A stretch of DNA of 53,724 nucleotides from Candidatus Nanopelagicaceae bacterium (GTDB lineage Bacteria; Actinomycetota; Actinomycetes; Nanopelagicales; Nanopelagicaceae), in NCBI GenBank assembly GCA_018883365.1, contig VEQF01000007.1, positions 1 to 53,724 of the forward strand. Direction: 5' to 3'. Position 1 is the first letter of the stretch, and each line of letters begins with the position of its first letter. The notes beneath the pieces were generated by a model. The model was not told the DNA's origin, did not search any database, and saw nothing but the letters and a program-made list of their open reading frames with translations. Shown here piece after piece: positions 11,446 through 19,028 of the stretch. Made by a program: the position numbers and the translations under genes.

Positions 11446-11505
11446 GGCCTCGCCACGGCAGCGAAGAAGGAGTGAGTTGAGAAGAAGCAATTCGCTGCGT
11501 TTCAT
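11440..11505 (-). CDS. leucine-rich leader peptide of leuA
   Basis: 21-codon open reading frame read by eye: it starts MKRSELLLLNSLLLRC and ends GEAN then TAA. Seven of 21 codons are Leu, in runs of four and three. The ATG has no Shine-Dalgarno; TAATCT (11517-11512) stands exactly 6 bases upstream, so it is a leaderless message. The second Leu run (codons 12-13) contains ACTCCTT, complementary to the leuA ribosome binding site. Ribosomes stalled on Leu codons would cover this sequence and free leuA for translation. Leader peptides before leuA are known in actinobacteria; the mechanism here is inferred. Confidence 0.85.
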   Translation of the reverse strand: MKRSELLLLNSLLLRCRGEAN

Positions 11506-11511
11506 GTCTTC

Positions 11512-11541
11512 AGATTACCTAACCATTTAGAGAACTGGCAA
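11512..11541 (-). promoter_or_regulatory. leuA leader promoter inside the glnA 3' end
   Basis: -10 TAATCT (11517-11512) with a plausible -35 TTGCCA (11541-11536) at an 18-base spacer. The -35 lies within the last codons of glnA. The start point should be the ATG at 11505. Confidence 0.6.
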
Positions 11542-12849
11542 GTATCGATCAAGCTCGAACGCCGTTACCTGCTTTTGATACTCCTGCCATTCGGCACGCT
11601 TGTTACGTAAAAAGTATTCAAATACGTGCTCGCCCAAGGTGTCTCGTACCAGCTGGCTCTGCTCCATATGTGAAATCGCTTCATTGAGATTGGCGGGCAA
11701 CGTCTTGGGATCTGAGATTTTCTCTAATGCATAACCTGCTTCAACGCCCTTTAAACCTGCAGCGATTGTGACCGCGAAAGCCAAATAAGGATTGCACGCA
11801 GAGTCAGGTGCTCTAAATTCAATTCTGGAGGAGTTTTCTTTCTTGGGCTTATACATAGGGATTCGAATCATCGCATCGCGATTTTCTTTACCCCAGGAAA
11901 TCTTCGCCGGAGCTTCTCCTCCACCATGAATTCTCTTGTAGGAGTTAACCCATTGATTGGTAACAGCAATGAATTCCGGTGCATGTTTGATTATGCCGGC
12001 AATAAATGATCGACCAATTTCAGAAAGTTGGTCCTCTTTGCCGGCCTCATAAAAAGCATTTTTCTCTCCTTGGAAAAGTGAGAAATGTGTATGCATTCCA
12101 GATCCTGCATGTTCAGTAAATGGTTTAGGCATGAAGGAGGCATGAAATCCCTGATCTAACGCCACTTCTTTTATGGTGTGACGGAAAGTCATTATGTTGT
12201 CTGCGGTGCTTAAAGCATCGGCATAACGCAAATCAATTTCCTGCTGACCAGGTGCACCTTCATGATGACTAAATTCAACAGATACCCCCATCGCTTCCAA
12301 CAGAGTAATTGCCTGTCTACGGAAATCATGTCCGACCGCTGTTGGTGTGTGATCAAAATAGCCGCCGTAATCAACTGGAGTTGGTTTAACCCCTGCAACT
12401 GGAGCATCCTTAAACAAGAAGAACTCAATCTCTGGATGGGTGTAGCAAGTAAAACCCATCTCCGCAGCTTTATTTAAAGTTCGCTTCAAAACATTACGCG
12501 GATCAACAGGAGATGGAGTGCCATCTGGCAGCGTAATGTCACAGAAAATTCTGGCCGCTCCTGGCTTTTCAGTACGCCACGGCAAAATAGAAAATGTTGC
12601 TGGATCTGGTTTAACCAACATGTCAGATTCAGTTCCACGAGCAAAGCCTTCGATCGCAGAGCCATCAAAACCAATTCCTTCTGCAAAGGCGTTTTCCAAC
12701 TCCGGCGGCGCAATCGCAACTGATTTCAAAAAGCCCAAAACGTCAGTGAACCAGAGACGCACAAAACGAATATCGCGCTCTTCAAGAGTACGTAAGACGA
12801 ACTCTTGCTGCTTCACCAAGGATGTTGAGTCTTTATTGCTTGCTGACAT
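11527..12849 (-). CDS. glnA: glutamine synthetase, GlnA2-like type I
   Basis: Makes glutamine from glutamate, ammonia and ATP. The beta-grasp N-domain contains FTDVLGFLKSVAI and the FDGSAIEGFAR latch; the catalytic domain shows HPEIEFFLF and the GSGMHTHFSLF and NPYLAFAVTIAAGL segments. At 440 aa it fits the short actinobacterial GlnA2 type. The usual adenylylation loop (NLYDLP) is replaced by KISDPKTLPANL with no Tyr, so control by adenylylation is unlikely. A terminator separates it from cysE upstream, so it probably has its own promoter. GlnA2-type proteins are not always the main glutamine synthetase. Confidence 0.9.
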   Translation of the reverse strand: MSASNKDSTSLVKQQEFVLRTLEERDIRFVRLWFTDVLGFLKSVAIAPPELENAFAEGIGFDGSAIEGFARGTESDMLVKPDPATFSILPWRTEKPGAARIFCDITLPDGTPSPVDPRNVLKRTLNKAAEMGFTCYTHPEIEFFLFKDAPVAGVKPTPVDYGGYFDHTPTAVGHDFRRQAITLLEAMGVSVEFSHHEGAPGQQEIDLRYADALSTADNIMTFRHTIKEVALDQGFHASFMPKPFTEHAGSGMHTHFSLFQGEKNAFYEAGKEDQLSEIGRSFIAGIIKHAPEFIAVTNQWVNSYKRIHGGGEAPAKISWGKENRDAMIRIPMYKPKKENSSRIEFRAPDSACNPYLAFAVTIAAGLKGVEAGYALEKISDPKTLPANLNEAISHMEQSQLVRDTLGEHVFEYFLRNKRAEWQEYQKQVTAFELDRYLPVL

Positions 12850-12888
12850 GAGCCGAAGTGTGCACTGCTTGAGTTACGGGAATGTTAC

Positions 12889-12908
12889 AAAAAGCCCGCC
12901 TGGCAAGC
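12889..12908 (-). terminator. intrinsic terminator after cysE
   Basis: On the minus strand GCTTG-CCAGG-CGGGC forms a 5-bp stem (two G-U pairs) followed by TTTTT. It lies 9 bases past the cysE stop and ahead of glnA. The stem is short, so termination may be partial. Confidence 0.55.
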
Positions 12909-12916
12909 GAGAAGAG

Positions 12917-13423
12917 CTAGATTGAAAACATCTCCGAAGCATCGACATCGGTGCGTTCGGCGACATCACGGGTAACGACTGAATTGGCGCTGATACGAGC
13001 ACCTGTCCCCACGGTGACATTTCCCAATACTCTCGCACCAGCGCCAATCACAACTTTGTTGCCAATGGTTGGATGACGCTTTCCATTATCAAAGGAACGC
13101 GCACCCAAAGTGACATCGTGATAAATCATCACGTCATCACCGACTACAGCGGTCTCTCCAATAACAACACCCATGCCGTGGTCGATAAAGAATCGCCGAC
13201 CGATTCTCGCGCCCGGATGGATCTCGATACCTGTTGCAGTTCTTACCCAGTTCGCATAGATGCGCGCTAACAACTTGAAACCGCGTCGCCACAAGAAGTT
13301 TGCGATGCGATAACCCCAGATGGCATGTACACCTGGATAGGTCAACGCGACCTCTAGTCGATTACGCGCTGCTGGATCGCGCTGCAACGCGGTATCGAGG
13401 TCTTCAATAATGCGCTTTAACAC
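12917..13423 (-). CDS. cysE: serine O-acetyltransferase (short EpsC type)
   Basis: Makes O-acetylserine from serine and acetyl-CoA, the substrate of CysK encoded just upstream. 168 aa: a short helical N-part then left-handed beta-helix hexapeptide repeats from about residue 66 ([26 protein letters not shown]...). Catalytic-type His residues are in [11 protein letters not shown] and YHDVTLG. The GTG start at 13423 directly follows the cysK stop (TAAGTG), so translation is coupled and expression should follow the cysteine leader. The C-terminus ends ASEMFSI. Confidence 0.93.
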   Translation of the reverse strand: MLKRIIEDLDTALQRDPAARNRLEVALTYPGVHAIWGYRIANFLWRRGFKLLARIYANWVRTATGIEIHPGARIGRRFFIDHGMGVVIGETAVVGDDVMIYHDVTLGARSFDNGKRHPTIGNKVVIGAGARVLGNVTVGTGARISANSVVTRDVAERTDVDASEMFSI

Positions 13424-14353
13424 TTAAGCATCCATTAAATCTTGATAAAGAATTGTTGAGAGATATCGCTCGCCAAATGAAGGAATGATTACAACAATAT
13501 TTTTTCCGGCAAACTCACTCCGTTTAGCAACTTGTGCTGCTGCCCAAAGCGCTGCACCGGATGAAATTCCAGCCAGAATTCCTTCTTCAGCAGCGGCGCG
13601 GCGTGCATACTTAACAGCGTCCTCCGCTGCAACATCGATTACCTCGTCGTAAACGCCACGATCCAAAATTGGTGGAATGAAGTTTGGTCCGATTCCTTGA
13701 ATCGGATGTCCACCAGGATTTCCACCATTAAGAATTGGTGAAGCAGCCGGCTCTACAGCAAATATTTTCATTTCAGGTTTGCGTGACTTTAGAACCTGTC
13801 CAATTCCAGTAATGGTTCCACCGGTACCAATTCCGGCAACCACAACATCTACTTGGCCATCAGTATCTCGCCAGATTTCCTCAGCGGTTGTTTTGCGGTG
13901 AATTTCTGGGTTCGCATCATTTTCAAACTGACGCACCAAGACCGCACCATTTGCGCCTAACTCTTCAGCTTTTGCAACAGCGCCCTTCATGCCCTCTGAT
14001 GCCGGAGTAAGAACTAACTCCGCTCCAAAAGCCCGCAGTAATGCACGACGCTCTTTTGACATGGACTCTGGCATGGTCAAGATAGTTTTGTAACCACGAG
14101 CTGCACCAACCATGGCAAGTGCGATTCCAGTGTTACCGGAGGTCGCTTCTACGATAGTTCCACCTGGTTTTAACTGACCGCTTTTTTCTGCAGCATCAAC
14201 CATCGCAATTCCAATGCGATCCTTAACGGTGCTTGTTGGGTTGTAGAACTCAAGCTTGGCATAAACATTTGCTTGTGAACCATCGGTGATTCGGTTCAAA
14301 CGCACTAATGGGGTATTTCCAAAGATTTCTGTAATGTTGTTGTAAACCTTCAC
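13424..14353 (-). CDS. cysK: cysteine synthase (O-acetylserine sulfhydrylase)
   Basis: PLP enzyme making cysteine from O-acetylserine and sulfide. The PLP lysine is K44 in [11 protein letters not shown]; the substrate loop [12 protein letters not shown] and the phosphate-binding [10 protein letters not shown] are clear. 309 aa is normal for CysK. Start is GTG at 14353 with AGGAG (14364-14360) 6 bases before. The upstream 27-codon leader peptide ending in Cys codons indicates control by charged tRNA-Cys. cysE follows without a gap. Confidence 0.96.
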   Translation of the reverse strand: MKVYNNITEIFGNTPLVRLNRITDGSQANVYAKLEFYNPTSTVKDRIGIAMVDAAEKSGQLKPGGTIVEATSGNTGIALAMVGAARGYKTILTMPESMSKERRALLRAFGAELVLTPASEGMKGAVAKAEELGANGAVLVRQFENDANPEIHRKTTAEEIWRDTDGQVDVVVAGIGTGGTITGIGQVLKSRKPEMKIFAVEPAASPILNGGNPGGHPIQGIGPNFIPPILDRGVYDEVIDVAAEDAVKYARRAAAEEGILAGISSGAALWAAAQVAKRSEFAGKNIVVIIPSFGERYLSTILYQDLMDA

Positions 14354-14359
14354 TGCATT

Positions 14360-14364
14360 CTCCT
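14360..14364 (-). promoter_or_regulatory. cysK ribosome binding site (target of leader anti-SD)
   Basis: AGGAG six bases before the GTG. It is complementary to CTCCT at 14448-14444, which lies in codons 21-23 of the leader, immediately at the first Cys codon; a G-U pair extends the match to six bases. Confidence 0.75.
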
Positions 14365-14403
14365 AATAATAGAAATTGACTGGGCAAATAACGGAAAACT
14401 TTT

Positions 14404-14440
14404 GCTGCAAGAAAAAAGCAGCGAGATTACTTACAGCAGC
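14404..14440 (-). promoter_or_regulatory. alternative GCTGC/GCAGC pairings in the cysK leader
   Basis: GCAGC at 14408-14404 can pair with GCTGC at 14422-14418 (9-base U-rich loop) or with GCTGC at 14440-14436, which lies in the Cys codons of the leader peptide. A ribosome on those codons would decide between the two. Confidence 0.45.
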
Positions 14441-14510
14441 CGCAGGAGTTTGCGCGGCCAAAATCGATTACGCGACGGCGGGTAAAGAACCATTGACGAA
14501 TCGAGAACAT
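14427..14510 (-). CDS. cysteine-rich leader peptide of cysK-cysE
   Basis: 27-codon frame read by eye: starts MFSIRQWFFTRRRVIDFG and ends RANSCGCCK then TAA. The RRR-x-IDFGR-x-x-S-x-x-C pattern resembles small 'putative leader peptides' upstream of sulfur genes in other actinobacteria, and leaderless polycysteine ORFs known as cysteine-responsive attenuators in mycobacteria. TAAAAT (14522-14517) stands exactly 6 bases before the ATG, so it too is leaderless. The anti-SD CTCCT sits at the first Cys codon. When tRNA-Cys is scarce, stalled ribosomes would mask the anti-SD and allow cysK translation (inference). Confidence 0.88.
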   Translation of the reverse strand: MFSIRQWFFTRRRVIDFGRANSCGCCK

Positions 14511-14516
14511 GGCAGA

Positions 14517-14522
14517 ATTTTA
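14517..14522 (-). promoter_or_regulatory. -10 element of the cysK leader
   Basis: TAAAAT with a 6-base gap to the ATG of the leader peptide. The -35 position reads TTAGCG, a poor match, which fits a promoter needing an activator. Confidence 0.65.
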
Positions 14523-14545
14523 ATAAATAATGAGAAATGCGCTAA

Positions 14546-14562
14546 TTGCAAATCATTTGCAA
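14546..14562. promoter_or_regulatory. 17-bp palindrome upstream of the cysK leader promoter
   Basis: TTGCAAATCATTTGCAA is a perfect palindrome with 8-base arms around one base. It lies just upstream of the weak -35 position, where an activator would bind. The regulator is unknown. Confidence 0.55.
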
Positions 14563-14583
14563 ACTAGCTTTACCGCTCTTTCC

Positions 14584-16302
14584 TTATCGTTCTTTCCACC
14601 GCGAGGTCATGGGAAGGCGTCGATCTTTACCAAATGCGATAGCGGAGACTTTTGGCCCAGGTGGATATTGCCGTCTCTTGTATTCGGCACGATCAACCAT
14701 CGCAATCACCTTATCTACCAAATCTTGATTGAAGCCAGCGGCCACTAATGCTGCGGCATCGCCATTTTTATCAACATACAAATCTAAGAGTCGATCTAAA
14801 AGCTCGTACTCCGGCAAGGAATCAGAATCCTTTTGGCCCGGGCGCAATTCAGCGCTGGGCTCCTTTGAAATTGAGCTTTCCGGAATTGGTGGAGTCTGAT
14901 TGTTTTTGCGGGCGGTTTCGTTACGCCACTTAGCAAGATTCCAAACATCTACCTTGAAGACATCTTTGATGGGCGCAAATCCACCAACAGCATCTCCGTA
15001 AAGGGTGGAATAGCCAACCGCCAACTCGGATTTATTGCCGGTCGCCAAAATTAAATGTCCTTCTTGATTTGAGATTCCCATTAACAAGGAGCCTCTAACT
15101 CGCGCCTGAACATTCTCTTCTGCCAGACCGGTTAATTCCGTTGCAGCTTTAAAACTCTGCACAACTGGCTCAATTTCAATTACGCGATAACCGATTCCAA
15201 GGTTGTTTGCTAAATCCTTGGCGTCAGTAAGTGAGTGTTCAGAGGAGTACTTGCTGGGGAGAGAAATGCCAAAAACTTTATCTTTGCCCAGCGCATCTAC
15301 CGCAATCGTCGCAACAAGTGCCGAGTCGATTCCACCAGAGAGTCCAAGCGCAACTGATTTAAAACCATTTTTTAAAACATAATCCCGCAAACCAGTTACC
15401 AGCGCCTGCCAAATCTCTTGCGCCTCAGGTATGCGCTCTGCGATCTGATTTACCGAAGTATTTGGATGTGAGGTTTGATTTACTGAATCGGTAATAATCA
15501 AATCTGGATTGGAGGAATTGACCGCTACCTTGATATCGGTTATTCCAAGATGGCTTTGAAATTGCGGCGCCCGGGATAGCAAATCCCCATTCTCATTAAC
15601 CACTAATGAATCTCCGTCAAAAACTAGATCATCCTGTCCGCCCACCATATTTACATAGACCAATGGAGCACCAATTTGGGTGACCCGTTTTTTTACCAAA
15701 GCCAGCCGAGCATCATCTTTGTTTCTTTCATAAGGACTGCCATTGGGTACTAAAACAAGGCCAGGTTTGCGATTGGCCAATTCCGAAACTGGTCCAAGGT
15801 CCTGCCAGATGTCTTCACAAATTGCGATTCCAATATCAACGCCGCGAAACCTAACCACTAGAGATTCAGATCCAGGGGCGAAGTTTCTGAATTCATCAAA
15901 GACGCCATAATTTGGTAAATGGTGTTTTACATATCTAGCTTTTATTTTTCCATCATGGATAAGCGCTACGGCATTTAACGGCTTAGCCCCTTCATCAAGG
16001 TATCCAACAACTGCCAACATTTCCCCCGCGCCAAGCTCTTTAATCTCGCTGGCAAGTTGAGCAACTTTGTCTTTAGAGGCTTGGCGAAAGGCTGGGCGTA
16101 AAGCTAGATCTTCTACTGGGTATCCAGTTAAAACCATTTCTGGAAAAACTATTACATCAACGCTCTGATCTTTAGCCTTTGCGATTTCTGCTTTGATTAA
16201 CTCGGAATTTCCAATCAAATCCCCAACCACTGGATTGATTTGGGCCAGCCCGATTCGCAACACGGTATTGCCTGTGTTGGTCTTCGATCCGGGGATAGGC
16301 AC
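14584..16302 (-). CDS. nadE: glutamine-dependent NAD+ synthase
   Basis: Last step of NAD synthesis: amidation of deamido-NAD with glutamine as nitrogen donor. The N-terminal nitrilase-type glutaminase has E55 (FPEMVLTGYP), K127 (KHHLPNYG) and C162 (AICEDIW). The C-terminal ATP pyrophosphatase domain has LSGGIDSALVA from L321. 572 aa is normal for the two-domain enzyme. The start is GTG at 16302; TACTCT (16314-16309) lies 6 bases upstream, so the message is leaderless. It is divergent from panB. Confidence 0.95.
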   Translation of the reverse strand: MPIPGSKTNTGNTVLRIGLAQINPVVGDLIGNSELIKAEIAKAKDQSVDVIVFPEMVLTGYPVEDLALRPAFRQASKDKVAQLASEIKELGAGEMLAVVGYLDEGAKPLNAVALIHDGKIKARYVKHHLPNYGVFDEFRNFAPGSESLVVRFRGVDIGIAICEDIWQDLGPVSELANRKPGLVLVPNGSPYERNKDDARLALVKKRVTQIGAPLVYVNMVGGQDDLVFDGDSLVVNENGDLLSRAPQFQSHLGITDIKVAVNSSNPDLIITDSVNQTSHPNTSVNQIAERIPEAQEIWQALVTGLRDYVLKNGFKSVALGLSGGIDSALVATIAVDALGKDKVFGISLPSKYSSEHSLTDAKDLANNLGIGYRVIEIEPVVQSFKAATELTGLAEENVQARVRGSLLMGISNQEGHLILATGNKSELAVGYSTLYGDAVGGFAPIKDVFKVDVWNLAKWRNETARKNNQTPPIPESSISKEPSAELRPGQKDSDSLPEYELLDRLLDLYVDKNGDAAALVAAGFNQDLVDKVIAMVDRAEYKRRQYPPGPKVSAIAFGKDRRLPMTSRWKER

Positions 16303-16374
16303 AGTTCAAGAGTACCGATAGACTTCAACTCATCATCCCGGGGACCGCACCTGCGGCCTCGAGGAAAGGAAAAA

Positions 16375-17169
16375 ATGGCACGTTTTACGATTGCAGATCT
16401 TGCTGCCTGGAAGAAGGCTGGCAAGAAATGGGCAATGCTCACCTCTTATGACTCCGTTACCGCTTCAGTTTTTGATGAGGCCGGGGTTCCAGTTCTGCTG
16501 GTCGGCGATAGCGCCGGGAACAACTTTTTAGGCGAGGAAAACACCATTCCGGTCACCGTTGATGAGTTAATTCCGCTGGCCCGGGCCGTGGTTCGCGGTT
16601 CGGAAAAGGCTCTTGTTGTAGCTGATCTGCCATTTGGCTCCTACGAAGTTAACGCTGAACAGGCACTTCAAACTGGTATTAGATTTTTAAAGGAAGCAAA
16701 AGCTCACGCGGTAAAACTTGAAGGTGGGGTTCGCGTAAGTGAGCAGATTAGAAATTTAGTAAAACATGGCATTCCGGTGATGGGCCATCTTGGAATGACC
16801 CCTCAGTCGGTAAATGCATTTGGCGGGTTCAAAGTTCAGGGACGAAATGAATCAGGGGATGCGATTTTGGCCGATGCTCTTGCATTACAAGAGGCTGGTT
16901 GCTTTGCTCTGGTTTTGGAGCTGGTCCCCGCAGAGCTAGCCCAGCGAATTACAGATGCCTTAAATATTCCAACCATTGGAATTGGTGCAGGCATCAACTG
17001 CGATGCCCAGGTGTTGGTTTGGACAGATCTAATGGGGCTCACCAAAAAGCCGCCACGATTCGCGCGGGCCTATAAAGATTTGCGTTCTGAAATGATTGCT
17101 GGCACCAAGGCTTGGCTAGCGGATGTAGATAATCAGCAGTTTCCAGCCGAGGCTGAAACCTTCCACTAA
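16375..17169 (+). CDS. panB: 3-methyl-2-oxobutanoate hydroxymethyltransferase
   Basis: Ketopantoate hydroxymethyltransferase, first committed step of pantothenate and coenzyme A synthesis, using 5,10-methylene-THF. 264 aa with the metal-binding D45 (LLVGDSAGNN) and D84 (VVADLPFGSY), K114 (AVKLEGG), and the MGHLGMTPQSVNAFGG segment. The ATG at 16375 (MARFTIADL) has a strong AGGAAAGG before it; the open frame extends upstream to 16240 but that part is not family-like. It diverges from nadE; the MFS gene follows after 21 bases. Confidence 0.95.
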   Translation: MARFTIADLAAWKKAGKKWAMLTSYDSVTASVFDEAGVPVLLVGDSAGNNFLGEENTIPVTVDELIPLARAVVRGSEKALVVADLPFGSYEVNAEQALQTGIRFLKEAKAHAVKLEGGVRVSEQIRNLVKHGIPVMGHLGMTPQSVNAFGGFKVQGRNESGDAILADALALQEAGCFALVLELVPAELAQRITDALNIPTIGIGAGINCDAQVLVWTDLMGLTKKPPRFARAYKDLRSEMIAGTKAWLADVDNQQFPAEAETFH

Positions 17170-17190
17170 AAGTTAGTCCTACACTTAACT

Positions 17191-18459
17191 GTGCGGCAAT
17201 ACGCAATAGATCTCTCCCCGCTCCGCAAGTATCGGGATTTCCGATTGCTCTGGGTAGCAGGCTTCTTCTCCTACTTCGGTTCGATGATCACCTTTGTTGC
17301 TCTGCCCTTTCAAATCAAAGAGCTCACTAATTCCTATTGGGCGGTTGGTCTCATTGGAGCGGTGGAAATAATCCCGCTGATTATCTTCGGTCTTTACGGT
17401 GGAGTTTTGGCTGATTACGTAGATCGCAAAAAGATGATTTGGTTGACTGAGTTTGGCACTCTAATTGCAACCGTCATTCTTTTCTTAAACTCATTACGAG
17501 ATGAACCAAGCGTTATTTTACTTTTCATTATTGCAGCGATTTTCGCTGCCCTGAGTGGACTTAAGCGGCCCAGCCAGGATGCAATTCTGCCCCGTTTGGT
17601 TAATCACGAGGACTTGCCAAGCGCTAGTGCATTGATGAGTTTGCGATGGCAATTCGGCGGCATAGTTGGACCATCTGCTGGCGGCTTCATAATCGCAAGT
17701 CACGGCGCTGGAACCGGTTACTTAATTGATTGTTTAACTTTTATTGTTTCACTCGCTCTTCTATGGCAGGTGCGCAGCGTTCCCCCGTTAAGCAAATCAA
17801 CTCCCCCATCTGTGGCCTCACTTATGGAGGGCATCGGTTATGCATTTCGTCGCAAAGATCTACTAGGTACATATGTTGTTGATCTTGCGGCGATGTTTTT
17901 GGCTATGCCGATGGCGCTGTTTCCATTTTGGGCCGATGCCCTGGGTGCTCCATACGCTTTAGGATTTTTCTACTCCTCAATAACTATTGGAGCAGCGGTA
18001 GTAACTCTGGCAAGTGGCTGGATGCGCAACTATCCGCACCATGGCAGAGCCGTTGTTTTCGGAGCACTTGGTTGGGGCGTGGCAATTACCATCGCCGGAA
18101 CCTCAGACTCGCTGCCCGTTGTTATTGGCTGCCTAGTGATTGCCGGCGCATTTGATCAAATCAGCGCCTTGTTCCGAGGTTTTATTTGGAATCAATCGAT
18201 TCCGGATGAATTAAGGGGACGTCTCGCTGGAATTGAAATGCTTTCATACCTACTCGGACCACTTGGCGGACAGGCGCGGGCAGGTGGAATGGCCGCTATG
18301 ACATCACTTCGAACCTCGATTGTTGGGGGTGGATTACTTTGCATTGGTTTTGTGGCAGCGATTGCAGCAACCATGCCCAAGTTCCGTAACTACGATGTCA
18401 GAACTAATGAATTTGCGGTCCGACAGGCAAAAATCCATCAAAATCTGGAAAAAAAGTAA
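17191..18459 (+). CDS. MFS transporter, enterobactin-exporter-like (EntS/MFS_3 type)
   Basis: 422 aa with about 12 membrane segments. The loop GGVLADYVDRKKMI between helices 2 and 3 is the MFS signature, and the N-terminus FRLLWVAGFFSYFGSMITFVALPFQI is typical of the EntS-like group of exporters. GTG start; TACACT (17180-17185) stands 5 bases before it, suggesting a leaderless message separate from panB. The substrate cannot be predicted. Two further transporters of this broad group are at 29619 and 32218. Confidence 0.85.
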   Translation: MRQYAIDLSPLRKYRDFRLLWVAGFFSYFGSMITFVALPFQIKELTNSYWAVGLIGAVEIIPLIIFGLYGGVLADYVDRKKMIWLTEFGTLIATVILFLNSLRDEPSVILLFIIAAIFAALSGLKRPSQDAILPRLVNHEDLPSASALMSLRWQFGGIVGPSAGGFIIASHGAGTGYLIDCLTFIVSLALLWQVRSVPPLSKSTPPSVASLMEGIGYAFRRKDLLGTYVVDLAAMFLAMPMALFPFWADALGAPYALGFFYSSITIGAAVVTLASGWMRNYPHHGRAVVFGALGWGVAITIAGTSDSLPVVIGCLVIAGAFDQISALFRGFIWNQSIPDELRGRLAGIEMLSYLLGPLGGQARAGGMAAMTSLRTSIVGGGLLCIGFVAAIAATMPKFRNYDVRTNEFAVRQAKIHQNLEKK

Positions 18460-18722
18460 AAAAATTTTTTAGTTACCCTTCGGTATTTACACCCTCTTTT
18501 TTCCCGCTAAAACTTAAAAATCGCCAAAATCCTCATTTTTACGCGTGGAAAATCGGATTTTTGCGGGTCAAAAAACTCCAAATGCACATTTTTTGCAAAA
18601 AATAAATCGCGACACGCAGGCGGTTTTTTTGCGCAAAATAGTGGAAAGTTTTCGTAATAACTGTCACGATTTGCCCTGAACAGGTTCGGTGACGGATCGG
18701 ACCTCTCTGAAAGGAAATCTAC
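18460..18722. other. AT-rich region before the histone-tail gene
   Basis: 263 bases without a recognisable gene. It is rich in A/T tracts (repeated AAAAATC, TTTTTGCG and GCAAAA motifs) that could bend DNA. The last 25 bases carry GAAAGG as ribosome binding site for the GTG at 18723. I see no convincing terminator for the MFS gene. Confidence 0.5.
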
Positions 18723-18962
18723 GTGGCTGCAAAGCGTCGTAAGAAAGCTGCTGCTAAGGCTGCAGCACCAAAGCGTCGTCGTAAGAAAGCTGCTGTAAAG
18801 GCTGCTGCTCCTAAGCGTCGTAAGAAGAAAGCTGCTGCTAAGAAGGCAACAGCTAAGAAGGCTGCTCCAAAGCGCCGCAAGAAGGCTGCTGCTAAGAAGG
18901 CAACAGCTAAGAAGGCTGCTCCAAAGCGTCGTAAGAAAGCTGCTAAGAAGGCTGCAAAGTAA
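18723..18962 (+). CDS. Lys/Ala/Arg-rich histone H1-like DNA-binding protein
   Basis: 79 aa made of only seven residue types: Lys about 29, Arg 11, Ala about 31, with a few Pro, Thr and Val besides Met. It consists of PKRRKK and AKKATAKKA units; an exact 18-residue unit occurs twice in tandem. It resembles the C-terminal tail of actinobacterial HupB and eukaryotic H1 tails, without any HU domain. It should bind DNA or RNA non-specifically and could compact the nucleoid. Start is GTG with GAAAGG before it; a strong terminator follows, so it is monocistronic and probably highly expressed. Confidence 0.88.
   Translation: MAAKRRKKAAAKAAAPKRRRKKAAVKAAAPKRRKKKAAAKKATAKKAAPKRRKKAAAKKATAKKAAPKRRKKAAKKAAK
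18831..18938 (+). repeat. tandem 54-base repeat inside the histone-tail gene
   Basis: Two adjacent 54-base copies (18831-18884 and 18885-18938) encode the same 18 residues, AAAKKATAKKAAPKRRKK. They differ mainly at two Arg codons (CGCCGC against CGTCGT), showing a recent duplication that can shrink or grow. Confidence 0.85.
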
Positions 18963-18982
18963 TCTAGCAACTGAATTACAGA

Positions 18983-19013
18983 AAAAGCCCGGCTGCATAT
19001 GCGCCGGGCTTTT
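18983..19013 (+). terminator. intrinsic terminator of the histone-tail gene
   Basis: AAAAGCCCGGC and GCCGGGCTTTT form a perfect 11-bp stem with a 9-base loop, then a T-rich tract. It lies about 20 bases past the stop and could also serve the convergent MarR gene. Confidence 0.9.
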
Positions 19014-19028
19014 CTCTTTGCAATAAAA

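Noticed and set aside
18831-18938. Tandem repeats as a possible CRISPR-like array
   Set aside because: Two direct copies, no spacers, in frame inside a coding gene.
18507-18998. 163-codon minus-strand ORF rich in Leu, Ser and Cys over the histone-tail gene
   Set aside because: It is the complement of the Lys/Ala/Arg repeats; its SSLL and LLCCL repeats mirror them. The plus frame has a ribosome binding site and a terminator.
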